Shown: positions 45,753-55,139 of the stretch, one piece after another
Layout of the letters: each line of letters opens with the position of its first letter
How positions within the stretch are numbered: position 1 is the stretch's first letter
Assembly: GCF_900095305.1 (NCBI RefSeq)
Contig: NZ_FMDO01000003.1
Location: forward strand, 1-64,000
Direction: 5' to 3'
From: Proteiniborus sp. DW1
GTDB lineage: Bacteria; Bacillota; Clostridia; Tissierellales; Proteiniboraceae
Length of the DNA: 64,000 nucleotides
Translations under genes and position numbers: made by a program
Notes under the pieces: model-generated
The model's database searches: none
What the model was told of the DNA's origin: nothing
What the model saw: the letters and a program-made list of their open reading frames with translations, nothing else

Positions 45753-46547
45753 TTGATAACTTTTGGAGATTATATAAGGCCAAAAAGTGTAGAGGAAGCA
45801 TATGAAAATTTAAAGTCAAAGAAAAATGCTACCTTAATAGGTGGTGGTTGTTATATTAGGATGGGAAATAGGAGAATCGGACTAGCAATTGATTTATGTG
45901 ATGCTGGTCTTAATTTTATAAATGAATATGAAGATACAGTAGAAATAGGTGCAATGACGACTTTAAGAGAGTTAGAAACTAGTGAAATACTAGCTAATAG
46001 CTTTGGCAAAATGATTTCAAATTCTGTAAAACATATTATAGGAGTTCAGCTAAGAAATATAGCTACTATTGGTGCTACAGTATTTTCTAAGTACGGTTTT
46101 TCAGATCCTATAACAGCCCTATTAGCACTTGATGCGGAGCTAGTCCTATATAATAGCGGGAAAATAAAGCTTGAAGAATATCTTAAAGAAGAATGTAGAA
46201 GAAGGGATATTCTTGAAAAAATAATACTTAATAAAGGTATAGATAATGCTGCTTTTAAGTCATTAAGAAATTCTCAAGTAGACTATGCCATATTAAATGC
46301 AGCTGTTTCAAAGCAGGATGGAAAATATAGAATAGCAGTTGGAGCAAGACCAAGAACTGCGGCTCTAGCATATAAGGCTATGGAGTATATTAATAGCAAT
46401 GAAATCAATGAGGAAAGTGCATATAAAGCAGGGGAAATAGCCTCAGAGGAGCTAGTTTTTGGAAGCAATACTAGAGGCTCTGCAGAATATAGAAGAGAAT
46501 TATGCAAGGTTCTTGTAAAGAGGGCAATCATGGAGGTGGAAGCATGA
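45753..46547 (+). CDS. Xanthine dehydrogenase-type FAD-binding subunit
   Basis: 264 residues from a TTG preceded by GGGAGTGA; a GTG five codons upstream is less well spaced. The FAD-binding segment ATLIGGGCYIRMG and the second motif NIATIGATVFS (QLRNIATIGA) are those of the molybdopterin dehydrogenase FAD domain. It carries electrons from the iron-sulphur subunit to NAD+. The stop overlaps the next start (ATGA). First gene of a three-subunit operon in the order FAD, FeS, Mo. Confidence 0.9.
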   Translation: MITFGDYIRPKSVEEAYENLKSKKNATLIGGGCYIRMGNRRIGLAIDLCDAGLNFINEYEDTVEIGAMTTLRELETSEILANSFGKMISNSVKHIIGVQLRNIATIGATVFSKYGFSDPITALLALDAELVLYNSGKIKLEEYLKEECRRRDILEKIILNKGIDNAAFKSLRNSQVDYAILNAAVSKQDGKYRIAVGARPRTAALAYKAMEYINSNEINEESAYKAGEIASEELVFGSNTRGSAEYRRELCKVLVKRAIMEVEA

Positions 46548-46993
46548 TTATTAAGGTTAATATTAATGAAGTAAATAAAGCCTTTGATATAGAGCCTCAT
46601 GAGTTTCTAATAGATGTTCTTAGAAGAAATGGATATTTAAGTGTGAAAAGAGGCTGTGATACTGGAGCTTGCGGAGTATGCACAGTATTAATAGAAGGCG
46701 CCCCTACCTTATCTTGTTCTTTTTTAGCAGCAAGGGCTGATGGGAAAAAGATATTAACTATTGAAGGTGTACAAGAACAGGCTAAGGAAGTAGGAAGCTA
46801 TTTAGTATCAGAGGGAGTAGATCAATGTGGATACTGTAGTCCCGGCCTAATACTGACTACTATATCAATGAAATCTCAGCTAGAGAACCCAACAGAGGAA
46901 TCTATTAAGCATTACTTAGCAGGTAATCTCTGTAGATGTACTGGCTATGTAGGTCAGCTTAGAGCAATTAAGAAATATATGGGGGTGGAATAA
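46544..46993 (+). CDS. Xanthine dehydrogenase-type [2Fe-2S] subunit
   Basis: 149 residues from the ATG overlapping the previous stop; an upstream start in the same frame would lie inside that gene. The plant-type [2Fe-2S] site GCDTGACGVCTVLI...LSC is followed by a second cluster site CGYCSPGLI...NLCRCTGY. Together they pass electrons from the molybdenum site to FAD. It lies between the FAD and Mo subunits and overlaps the Mo subunit by one base. Confidence 0.93.
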   Translation: MIIKVNINEVNKAFDIEPHEFLIDVLRRNGYLSVKRGCDTGACGVCTVLIEGAPTLSCSFLAARADGKKILTIEGVQEQAKEVGSYLVSEGVDQCGYCSPGLILTTISMKSQLENPTEESIKHYLAGNLCRCTGYVGQLRAIKKYMGVE

Positions 46994-49317
46994 TGAATAA
47001 TAATTATTCTGTAGGTAGTTTTATACCTAAAGTAGATGGTATGCAGCTAGTAACAGGTAAGCCTGTGTATACTGATGACATAGCCCCTAAAGATTCCTTA
47101 ATAATAAAGATATTGAGAAGCCCTTATGCTTTTGCAAAAATTAAGAGTATAAATAAGGAAAAGGCTGAGAAAATTCCTGGAGTAGAGTGTATACTAACCC
47201 ATGAAGACCTGCCTAAAAAGTTATTTACTAGGGCTGGTCAATCATACCCTGAACCATCTACTTATGACAAATACATACTAGACGAGTATGTAAGATATAT
47301 TGGAGATGAGGTGGCTATAGTAGCAGCTGTAAGCGAAGATATAGCTCTAAAGGCGCTTAAGTTAATAAAAGTAGAATACGAGGTATATGAGCCAGTATTG
47401 GATATGGAACAAGCAGAGACTCACCCATCTAAAATTCATTTTAGAGATAAATGCCATTCAAATATAAACATAGGATTTGACCCTGAAAAGAATATTGCAG
47501 CTGTTTATAACTTTGGTTATGGTAAAGTTGATGAAGTATTAGAAAAATGTGATGTAGTAGTTAAGGGAACTTATCGTTCACAGGCACAGGCACATGCTAT
47601 GATGGAGACATATAGGGCATTTTCATATATAGACCAATATGGAAAACTAGTCATAGTATCTTCTACTCAGATACCATTCCATGTTAGAAGAATGGTTGCA
47701 AATGCACTTGATTTACCTATTAGCAAGGTAAGAGTAATTAAGCCCCGTATAGGAGGCGGATTTGGAGGAAAGCAGACTGCTCAGGTAGAATTTTATACTG
47801 CTGCAGTTACTTTGAAGACTGGAAAACCTTCAAAAATAATATATACAAGGAAAGAAACCTTCGAATCTACTACAACAAGGCAGCCTATGAAAATAAGTGT
47901 AACAATTGGTGCCGATAAAGATGGAAATATTAAGGCAATAGATATGGAAGCTCTCTCTGATACTGGGGCATATGGCGAACATGCCTATACAGTACTTGGT
48001 GCGGCTGGATACAAAACACTGCCGTTATATAATAAGGCGGAAGCAGCTAGATTTAGAGGTAAGGCTGTGTATACAAACCGTACTCCAGGAGGAGCATTAA
48101 GAGGATATGGTGTAACCCAAGGTACTTTTGCTTTAGAATCAGCTATTAATGAATTAGCTCATAAGCTAAACATGGATCCTACTGAGTTAAGAGAGAAAAA
48201 TATGCTCAGAAAAGGTGAAACGTCAGAAATTTTTAACATGACTACTGTAGGAGCAGGGATAGAACCTATAATTATGAATAGTTGTGAGCTAGAATACTGT
48301 GTAAAAAGAGGTAAGGACCTAATAGACTGGGATAATAAATATCCAAGGAGAGAAATATCTCCTAACAGGATTCGTGGAATAGGTATGTCTATAGCTATGC
48401 AAGGTTCAGGAATACCAGGCATAGATACTGCAACTGCAACTATAAAGCTAGAGGATAATGGATGTTTTACACTACTTTTAGGTGCTACAGATATAGGTAC
48501 TGGAAGTGATACTATACTAAGGCAGATTGCAGCAGAGGCTCTAGGAGTGGAGAATGAAACTATTAGTGTATACTCTTCAGACACTGATTTGACTCCTTTC
48601 GATGTGGGTGCATATGCTTCTGGGACTACTTATTTTTCAGGAAATGCTGTTAAGAAGGCAGCTATCAAAATGAAGGAGTTAATAGAGCAGGAGGGAGCAA
48701 GACACTTAAAGTTAAATGTAGAGGATGTAATCTTTGATGGAAAAGAAATTAGAAATAAATCTGGGGATGAAAGAGTTAGCCTCGCTGATTTAAGCAATAG
48801 ATTAATTTATAAAAACCCAACTAATCAGTTAACATCTACAGCATCCTTTGGGACTAGTGATGTTGCTCCACCTTTTGTATCAGGCTTTGCTGAAGTAGAG
48901 GTGGACATTGAAACTGGAAAGGTGGAGCTAATAAACTATGTAACAGTAGTAGATAGTGGGACTATAATCAATCCTACTCTAGCAAGGATACAAACAGAGG
49001 GAGGAGTAGTTCAAGGTATAGGAATGGCGCTTTTTGAAGAGGTAAGAGAAGATAGTAGAGGTAGAATGATAACTAATGAATTGATGGAATACAAGATACC
49101 TTCAAGACTAGATATCAATAATATAATTGTAGACTTTGCAGAAAGCTATGAGCCTACTGGACCTTTTGGTGCCAAGTCAATAGGAGAAGTAGTGACAAAT
49201 ACACCTTGTCCTGCAATTGCAGATGCCATTTATAATGCAGTTGGAGTTAGAGTTAGAGACTTACCTATAACACCAGAAAAAGTAAAGATGCTATTAAAAA
49301 ATCAAAACCAATGCTAG
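46993..49317 (+). CDS. Xanthine dehydrogenase-type molybdenum subunit
   Basis: 774 residues: a/b hammerhead domain (about 20-125), then two molybdenum-cofactor-binding domains. IGGGFGGKQ (about 255), RGYGVTQGTFALE (about 370) and the catalytic Glu in GAKSIGEVVTNTPCPA (about 735) are conserved. It hydroxylates a purine such as hypoxanthine or xanthine. Substrate among related hydroxylases (nicotinate, aldehydes) is not certain, but the purine permease and nucleoside importer on either side favour xanthine. The maturation factor XdhC and Mo-cofactor genes are not in the window. Confidence 0.92.
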   Translation: MNNNYSVGSFIPKVDGMQLVTGKPVYTDDIAPKDSLIIKILRSPYAFAKIKSINKEKAEKIPGVECILTHEDLPKKLFTRAGQSYPEPSTYDKYILDEYVRYIGDEVAIVAAVSEDIALKALKLIKVEYEVYEPVLDMEQAETHPSKIHFRDKCHSNINIGFDPEKNIAAVYNFGYGKVDEVLEKCDVVVKGTYRSQAQAHAMMETYRAFSYIDQYGKLVIVSSTQIPFHVRRMVANALDLPISKVRVIKPRIGGGFGGKQTAQVEFYTAAVTLKTGKPSKIIYTRKETFESTTTRQPMKISVTIGADKDGNIKAIDMEALSDTGAYGEHAYTVLGAAGYKTLPLYNKAEAARFRGKAVYTNRTPGGALRGYGVTQGTFALESAINELAHKLNMDPTELREKNMLRKGETSEIFNMTTVGAGIEPIIMNSCELEYCVKRGKDLIDWDNKYPRREISPNRIRGIGMSIAMQGSGIPGIDTATATIKLEDNGCFTLLLGATDIGTGSDTILRQIAAEALGVENETISVYSSDTDLTPFDVGAYASGTTYFSGNAVKKAAIKMKELIEQEGARHLKLNVEDVIFDGKEIRNKSGDERVSLADLSNRLIYKNPTNQLTSTASFGTSDVAPPFVSGFAEVEVDIETGKVELINYVTVVDSGTIINPTLARIQTEGGVVQGIGMALFEEVREDSRGRMITNELMEYKIPSRLDINNIIVDFAESYEPTGPFGAKSIGEVVTNTPCPAIADAIYNAVGVRVRDLPITPEKVKMLLKNQNQC

Positions 49318-49350
49318 AAGCAACTGCTTTTAGCATTGGTTTTGATTTAT
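49301..49350 (+). terminator. Terminator overlapping the end of the Mo subunit gene
   Basis: A 16-bp stem ATCAAAACCAATGCTA / TAGCATTGGTTTTGAT. The left arm includes the stop codon. Confidence 0.7.
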
Positions 49351-49567
49351 AAAAAACCATGAAAAGGGCATAGTTAAAATATTAACGATAGTTCAATATA
49401 ATTAATTAACAAAAATGCTATATTTTTTATACAAATTTAAAAATGAGATTTATAGTAATGTAACAAAGGGAAAATACAAATTTTTAGAGAAGTCTTATTA
49501 TTAAGACAATATTAATAATTTTGACTAGTTATACAGCTTTAATAACAAACAAGATAGGAGGGATAGT

Positions 49568-51094
49568 ATGGAGCCAATTTTGAAGATGGTCTCAATTTCA
49601 AAATATTTTGGGACATTTGCAGCCAATGAAGACGTTAGTCTTGAGGTGCAAAAAGGTGAGATTCACTCTCTATTAGGAGAAAATGGAGCTGGAAAATCTA
49701 CTTTGATGAATGTGCTATACGGATTATATAAGCCTGAAAAAGGTGAGATATTTTTTGAAGGGAATAAACTGAATCTTAATTCTTCTAAAGATGCAATAGA
49801 TGTGGGCATAGGTATGATTCATCAACATTTTATGCTAATACCTGTTCATACAGTTCTGGAAAACGTTATCATGGGCATGGGTAAGGAAAAAGGGTTCATA
49901 ATAGATGAGGAAAGGCTAGAGAAGGAAATACTAGAGATTGCTGATAAGTATGGTATGGAAATCTCTCTTCATTCCAAAGTTTCTGATCTTTCAGTAGGAG
50001 AACAGCAAAGAGTTGAAATAGTTAAAGCTCTGTATAGAGGTGCTAAGCTTCTTATTATGGATGAGCCTACTGCGGTATTGACTCCTCAAGAAACTGAAGA
50101 ACTATTTACCACACTAAGGAAGATGGCAGATGGCGGCATGTCAATAATACTCATCACTCATAAGCTTAACGAAGTAATGGCAGTTTGTGATAAAGTTACT
50201 GTACTTAGAGATGGAAAGGTAACAGGTCGAATAGATATTAAAGATACGAATGAACTTGAACTGACAAAGGCAATGATAGGAAGAGAGCTTTCGCCAGTAT
50301 GTAAGGATAATACATGTACTAAAGGTGAAAAGATTCTAGAACTTAAAGATGTTTCTTATGAAGATGCTAAAGGAGTACAAACCTTAAAGAATATAAACCT
50401 AAGTATTTGCTCTGGTGAAGTATTAGGTATAGCAGGAGTAGACGGCAATGGACAAAAGGAGCTTGCTGAAGTAATTGCGGGGCTAATACATGCTACTTCA
50501 GGACAAGTTATCTTAGGAGATGAAGAGATTACAAACAAATCTATTTTGGAAATAATCAATATGGGGGTAGGTTACATTCCTGAAGACAGGCATAAAAGAG
50601 GGCTAGTACTTGACTTTTCAATTAGTGAAAATCTTATATTAAAGGATTATTGTAATAAACCTTATAGGAAAAAAGTATTCTTTGATTTTAATATGATTAA
50701 TAAGCACGCAGATGAGATGATTAAAAAGTATTCTATAAAAACCCAAAGTAGAAACGATGAGGCAAGAAAACTTTCAGGAGGTAACCAACAAAAGATAGTT
50801 GTAGCTAGAGAGGTTGACAAGCAACCTAGGCTGCTGATAGCTGTTCAACCTACAAGAGGAGTAGATATAGGAGCAATAGAATTTATACATAAGCAAATTA
50901 TAAAGGCTAAGGAGCAGGGAACTGCTGTGTTACTAATATCGACAGAACTTTCAGAAATTAACTCCCTATCAGATAGAATAGCCGTCATATATAAAGGAAG
51001 TATCGTTGGTGAAATTGACCAAAGCGAGTTTGAAGAAAGCAAAATAGGTTTAATGATGGCAGGCATACCTAAGGAGAAAGCTATGCAGTCATAG
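49568..51094 (+). CDS. Nucleoside ABC importer ATP-binding protein (NupO-like)
   Basis: 508 residues with two ATPase domains in tandem. The first has GENGAGKST (about 38), LSVGEQQR and LLIMDEPTAVLTP. In the second, GVDGNGQKE and LSGGNQQK are followed by LLIAVQPTRGVD, the altered Walker B usual in sugar/nucleoside importers, so it is non-catalytic. It is the first gene of a four-gene operon: two permeases and a BMP-type lipoprotein follow. The family imports nucleosides. The ATG follows AGGAGGG. Confidence 0.93.
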   Translation: MEPILKMVSISKYFGTFAANEDVSLEVQKGEIHSLLGENGAGKSTLMNVLYGLYKPEKGEIFFEGNKLNLNSSKDAIDVGIGMIHQHFMLIPVHTVLENVIMGMGKEKGFIIDEERLEKEILEIADKYGMEISLHSKVSDLSVGEQQRVEIVKALYRGAKLLIMDEPTAVLTPQETEELFTTLRKMADGGMSIILITHKLNEVMAVCDKVTVLRDGKVTGRIDIKDTNELELTKAMIGRELSPVCKDNTCTKGEKILELKDVSYEDAKGVQTLKNINLSICSGEVLGIAGVDGNGQKELAEVIAGLIHATSGQVILGDEEITNKSILEIINMGVGYIPEDRHKRGLVLDFSISENLILKDYCNKPYRKKVFFDFNMINKHADEMIKKYSIKTQSRNDEARKLSGGNQQKIVVAREVDKQPRLLIAVQPTRGVDIGAIEFIHKQIIKAKEQGTAVLLISTELSEINSLSDRIAVIYKGSIVGEIDQSEFEESKIGLMMAGIPKEKAMQS

Positions 51095-51134
51095 CAGGAG
51101 TTATTATATTTTAATGAGTAAGGGGGAAAAAATA

Positions 51135-52238
51135 GTGAATAAGCTAAGCGAAGACTCTTTAGAAAAGAAGGCCTCACGTGTAACCATCAATAGAGACAAG
51201 CTAATTTCTGGTTCAGTCCCTATTATTGCAGTGTTGTTAGCATTGCTGCTAGGAAGTATTCTATTGATATTTATTAATGTTAATCCATTGGAAGCATATA
51301 AATACTTAATTTTTGCTAACTTTTCAAGTACATACAATTTTGCAGAAATCTTTGTGAAAGCAACACCTATTATATTAACTGGTCTTGCCTTTACATTTGC
51401 CTTTAGAACAGGACTATTTAATATAGGTGGAGAGGGTCAGATGTTTGTTGGAGCAATAGCTGCAGTGTTTGTCGGTTTAAAGACAGGACATCTTAGCCCA
51501 TTTATTACAATTCCACTTTGTCTAATGGCAGCCATTATTGCAGGTGCAATTTGGGGAATTATACCGGGTATATTGAAGGCAGTATTTGGCTCTAGTGAAA
51601 TTATCGTTACCATAATGTTTAACTATGTGGCTCTTTATCTAGTTAGCTATGTAGTAGATAAGCCTTTAAGGGAGGCAAGTGGTTTCTATCCACAAACTGA
51701 TTTAATTGGGGAAAACGCATTCCTGCCGTATATAATACCAAAAACAAGACTCCATATAGGATTTTTGATAGCAGGTTTATTAGTACTGGCTGTATATTTG
51801 ATACTATGGAAAACTCCATTTGGTTTTAGACTTAGGGCAGTAGGGTTTAATCCTGATGGAGCTGAGTATTCAGGTATAAACATTAAGAAGAATATTATTA
51901 TTTCCTTAGCAATAAGTGGTGCTTTAGCAGGTGTTGCAGGATTTACTGAAATAGGTGGTATTCACCACAGACTACTTGATAACTTTTCAAGAGACGTAGG
52001 CTTCGACGGAATAGCTGCAGCATTGCTAGGCGGTGCAAATCCATTTGGTGTTTTTATAGCATCACTCCTACTAGGTATGCTTAAGACAGGTGCCAATGCC
52101 ATGCAAAGAGGTGTGGGAGTTCCAGCTAATATCGTAAATATAATACAAGCACTTATTATTATTCTTGTATTAGCAGGAAATATGCTAAGACCTAAAATCT
52201 TGATGATGCTTAAGCGTAAAGAAAGGGGGCTAGAGTAA
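51135..52238 (+). CDS. Nucleoside ABC importer permease 1 (NupP-like)
   Basis: 367 residues from the GTG 8 nt after AAGGGGG; an ATG 21 nt upstream has no good ribosome site. About nine hydrophobic segments; the conserved ATPase-contact region GFNPDGAEYSGINIKKN and GLAFTFAFRTGLFNIGGEGQM are typical of this family (BPD_transp_2). With the second permease it forms the nucleoside channel. The gene ends one base before its neighbour. Confidence 0.9.
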   Translation: MNKLSEDSLEKKASRVTINRDKLISGSVPIIAVLLALLLGSILLIFINVNPLEAYKYLIFANFSSTYNFAEIFVKATPIILTGLAFTFAFRTGLFNIGGEGQMFVGAIAAVFVGLKTGHLSPFITIPLCLMAAIIAGAIWGIIPGILKAVFGSSEIIVTIMFNYVALYLVSYVVDKPLREASGFYPQTDLIGENAFLPYIIPKTRLHIGFLIAGLLVLAVYLILWKTPFGFRLRAVGFNPDGAEYSGINIKKNIIISLAISGALAGVAGFTEIGGIHHRLLDNFSRDVGFDGIAAALLGGANPFGVFIASLLLGMLKTGANAMQRGVGVPANIVNIIQALIIILVLAGNMLRPKILMMLKRKERGLE

Positions 52239-52239
52239 G

Positions 52240-53172
52240 ATGGATAATATTTTAAATATAACTTTTATTACAGCACTTTTATCTGCTTCCCTTAGACTTT
52301 CAGTCCCAATACTATTTGCTGCCCTTGGAGGAATGTACTCAGAGAGGTCGGGAGTAAACAATATAGGACTAGAAGGGATGATGTTAGTAGGAGCATTTGC
52401 AGGGGTAGTGGGCTCATATTTTTCAGGAAGTCAATGGATAGGAGCTTTGGTTGCGATATTAAGTGGACTACTAATGGGAGCACTATTTGCCTTAACAACA
52501 GTAAAGATAAAAATAAATCAAATAGTATGCGGTGTAGCTATAAACTTGCTGGCAGTAGGACTTACAAGTTTTTTCTATAGAGCTTTATTTGGAATAACTA
52601 CTACACCTATTACTGTTAAAGCCTTTGAACCCATTAACATACCATTTCTTTCTGATATACCAGTTATAGGGAAGATATTCTTTAGCCAAACAATACTAGT
52701 ATACATAGCATTTTTACTTGTACCAGTGTCATCCTTCATATTGTATAGAACGTCTTGGGGATTAAGTATTAGAACTGTAGGAGAACATCCTATGGCAGCA
52801 GATACTGTAGGCATACCTGTAAATAAAGTGAGAACCATATGTGTCATAATAAGCGGAGCATTAGCAGGACTTGGAGGATGCTTCTTATCTTTAGGACAGT
52901 TTAACATGTTTGTTGACAATATGGTATCAGGAAGAGGTTTTATAGCAGTGGCAGCAGTTATATTTGGAAAATGGAATCCAAAGGGAGTTCTTATGGCATC
53001 TCTAATATTTGGAGTAGCTGATGCACTGCAAATAAGACTACAGACTGCTGGAGTAGCCATACCATATCAATTCTTATTAATGTTCCCATATGTACTTACT
53101 GTAATAGCAGTTACAGGAATAGTTGGTAAAACAGTATCACCAGCAGCCTTAGGAAAACCTTATGAAAAATAG
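52240..53172 (+). CDS. Nucleoside ABC importer permease 2 (NupQ-like)
   Basis: 310 residues, about nine hydrophobic segments. The opening PILFAALGGMYSERSGVNNIGLEGMMLVGAF and the coupling region GEHPMAADTVGIPVNKVR identify the second permease of the nucleoside family. It is separated from the first permease by one base, with GGGGG upstream of the ATG, so translation is coupled. Confidence 0.92.
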   Translation: MDNILNITFITALLSASLRLSVPILFAALGGMYSERSGVNNIGLEGMMLVGAFAGVVGSYFSGSQWIGALVAILSGLLMGALFALTTVKIKINQIVCGVAINLLAVGLTSFFYRALFGITTTPITVKAFEPINIPFLSDIPVIGKIFFSQTILVYIAFLLVPVSSFILYRTSWGLSIRTVGEHPMAADTVGIPVNKVRTICVIISGALAGLGGCFLSLGQFNMFVDNMVSGRGFIAVAAVIFGKWNPKGVLMASLIFGVADALQIRLQTAGVAIPYQFLLMFPYVLTVIAVTGIVGKTVSPAALGKPYEK

Positions 53173-53270
53173 CTTTTAAATAAATAGGTATTATTTGAGG
53201 AGGTGATAAGCACATAATCCAAAATATTTTAATGCTGTTAAGATAACACAAATTTAAAGGAGGAAAGAAA

Positions 53271-54329
53271 ATGTTTAATAAGAAAAAATTTTTTGCATCT
53301 CTTTTAGTAGCAGTGCTTTTAATTTCCACATTAGTAGGATGCTCAACAGAAACAACTAACACAGGAAATACAGGAAATACTGGAAACACAGAAAGTACGG
53401 GAAATGCAGATAATAAAGATAATAACTCCGATGAAAAGAAAGACTATAAAATAGTTCTAGTACTACCAGGACCTATAAATGATCAAGGTTGGAATGCTAC
53501 AGCTTATGAAGGACTACAATTAGTAGAAAAAGATTTAGGAATCAAGATGGAATATATTGAAAGTGTACAACAAGCTGACTTCGAAGCTGTGTTTACAGAC
53601 TATGGTGAAAGGAAGTATGATTTAGTATTTGCTCATGGAACTCAATTCTATGATGCAGCTATAAAGGTAGCTCCAAACTATCCTGACACATTTTACATGG
53701 TAATTAATAGTGAAACAGGACAAGCACCAAATGTTGGCGGTATAGGCGTTAGAGAGTGGGAAGGTGGATATGTTGCAGGTGCATTAGCTGCTCATTATAC
53801 AGAAACTAAGCAAATGGGAGCTATAGGTTCATTCCCATTCCCAGTTATTGCAGGAACACTTGATGCATTTGAAGCTGCTGCACAAGAATACGATCCTTCA
53901 ATAAAAGTTACTAAAACATATGTTAACTCTTGGGAAGACATTCAAAAAGGTAAGGAAACAGGGCTTGCAATGGCAGAAGCAGGGGCAGACGTTATATTCT
54001 GTAGTGCAAACCAAGTTGGTTTAGGTTCAATAGATGCTGCAAAAGAGAAGGGAGTAAAAGCTGTTGGATATATATCACCACAAAATGATGTAGCACCTGA
54101 GACAGTTATATCAAGTGTTACATACAACAATGCAGTATTATTTAAAGCTACAGTTGAACAATTAGTAGCTGGAACTCTTAAACCAGAAGGAACTTCATTA
54201 GGATGGGCTGATGGTATCCTTGATATGCAATGGGCAGATGGTGTAAGTGATGAAGTTAAAGACTATGTAAACCAAACTATAGAAAGACTTAAAAATGGTG
54301 AAATAGAAAACCCATATAAGGGAGAATAA
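53271..54329 (+). CDS. BMP family nucleoside-binding lipoprotein (NupN/PnrA-like)
   Basis: 352 residues. Lipobox LVGC at about 22-25 makes it a membrane-anchored lipoprotein. A Thr/Asn/Gly-rich linker with repeated NTG triplets (26-52) leads to a periplasmic-binding fold (about 60-345) with PGPINDQGWNATAYEG, the usual purine nucleoside contact region. It delivers nucleosides to the importer encoded just upstream. The ATG follows AAAGGAGGAAA; 98 nt separate it from the permease, long enough for its own promoter or processing site. A strong terminator ends the operon. Confidence 0.94.
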   Translation: MFNKKKFFASLLVAVLLISTLVGCSTETTNTGNTGNTGNTESTGNADNKDNNSDEKKDYKIVLVLPGPINDQGWNATAYEGLQLVEKDLGIKMEYIESVQQADFEAVFTDYGERKYDLVFAHGTQFYDAAIKVAPNYPDTFYMVINSETGQAPNVGGIGVREWEGGYVAGALAAHYTETKQMGAIGSFPFPVIAGTLDAFEAAAQEYDPSIKVTKTYVNSWEDIQKGKETGLAMAEAGADVIFCSANQVGLGSIDAAKEKGVKAVGYISPQNDVAPETVISSVTYNNAVLFKATVEQLVAGTLKPEGTSLGWADGILDMQWADGVSDEVKDYVNQTIERLKNGEIENPYKGE

Positions 54330-54340
54330 TATTAGGTATA

Positions 54341-54390
54341 GATAAAAAAGACGAATCAGTGTCATATGACGCTGATTTGTCTTTTTTATC
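54341..54390 (+). terminator. Terminator of the nucleoside importer operon
   Basis: A long stem (GATAAAAAAGACGAATCAG... paired with CTGATTTGTCTTTTTTATC) with an internal U run. Confidence 0.85.
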
Positions 54391-54587
54391 ATTAACCCAT
54401 GACTTCATGTTTATTAAGTTGAATAAAGACATTTTATACTATAGGATTGATATTAGAATATTTATTACTACTTTTTAGAAAAAAGTAAAATTTATTGATA
54501 GATTTATACGTATCATTACGAAGTATCAAGTGAAGGGATAAATAAACATTCTACATGTAGAAATAAAGGCTAAAGAAGGTGGTATTA

Positions 54588-55139
54588 TTGAAAATATCAG
54601 AAGATAACTTCATTGAGCAATTAAAGGACAAAAATGAGAAAGCTCTAGAATTTGTTATAGACAATTATGCTTGGATACTTAAAACAGTAATAAAAAAACA
54701 TCTTTTTCATCTTATGGACTTTTATGAGGAGTGCATGAATGACTGTTTACTTGCAATTTGGGAGAATATTAACTACTATAATCCAGAAAAGTCTAGTTTT
54801 AAGAACTGGATAGGAGGAATAGCAAAATATAAATCTATCGATTATATAAGAAAATATTTAAAGAACTCAGAGAATGAAAATATTGAAGATTTAGTTATTC
54901 CAATAGAAGACAATTCTCTTAAAGAGATTTTAGAAGCTGAAGTTAGGGAAGAAGTTGAGAAAATGCTGCATAATCTATCAGAGGAAGATAGGGTGATTTT
55001 TAGAGAGTTGTATTTTGAAAATAAAAATATAAGTGAAATATCTAAGGACACTGGATTAAGTAAAGAAGTTCTGTATAACAGACTCTCAAGAGGGAAAAAG
55101 AAAATCCGTAGCAAAATCAAAACTAAGGAGGTTCTGTAA
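54588..55139 (+). CDS. Sigma-70 family (ECF-like) RNA polymerase sigma factor
   Basis: 183 residues. Region 2 (about 15-90; DCLLAIWENINYYNPEKSSFKNWIGGIAKYKSIDYIRK) and region 4 with helix-turn-helix (about 125-180; NISEISKDTGLSKEVLYNRLSRGKKKIR) are clear. The start is TTG 54588, five nt after AAGAAGGTGG; GTG 54579 lies within the ribosome site. It is followed at once by a DUF4179 protein. This pair is a known Firmicutes arrangement in which the second gene is the anti-sigma factor. Confidence 0.92.
   Translation: MKISEDNFIEQLKDKNEKALEFVIDNYAWILKTVIKKHLFHLMDFYEECMNDCLLAIWENINYYNPEKSSFKNWIGGIAKYKSIDYIRKYLKNSENENIEDLVIPIEDNSLKEILEAEVREEVEKMLHNLSEEDRVIFRELYFENKNISEISKDTGLSKEVLYNRLSRGKKKIRSKIKTKEVL

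Noticed and set aside
49353-49567. Riboswitch before the nucleoside importer operon
   Set aside because: Only AT-rich sequence without recognisable conserved core elements.
53197-53210. Ideal ribosome site GAGGAGGTGAT before the BMP lipoprotein gene
   Set aside because: No start codon with a frame longer than about 10 codons follows. The lipoprotein has its own site at 53260.
53370-53405. Repeated ACAGGAAATAC-like units in the lipoprotein gene as a CRISPR or mobile repeat
   Set aside because: They encode the NTG linker repeats after the lipobox, a normal low-complexity linker.
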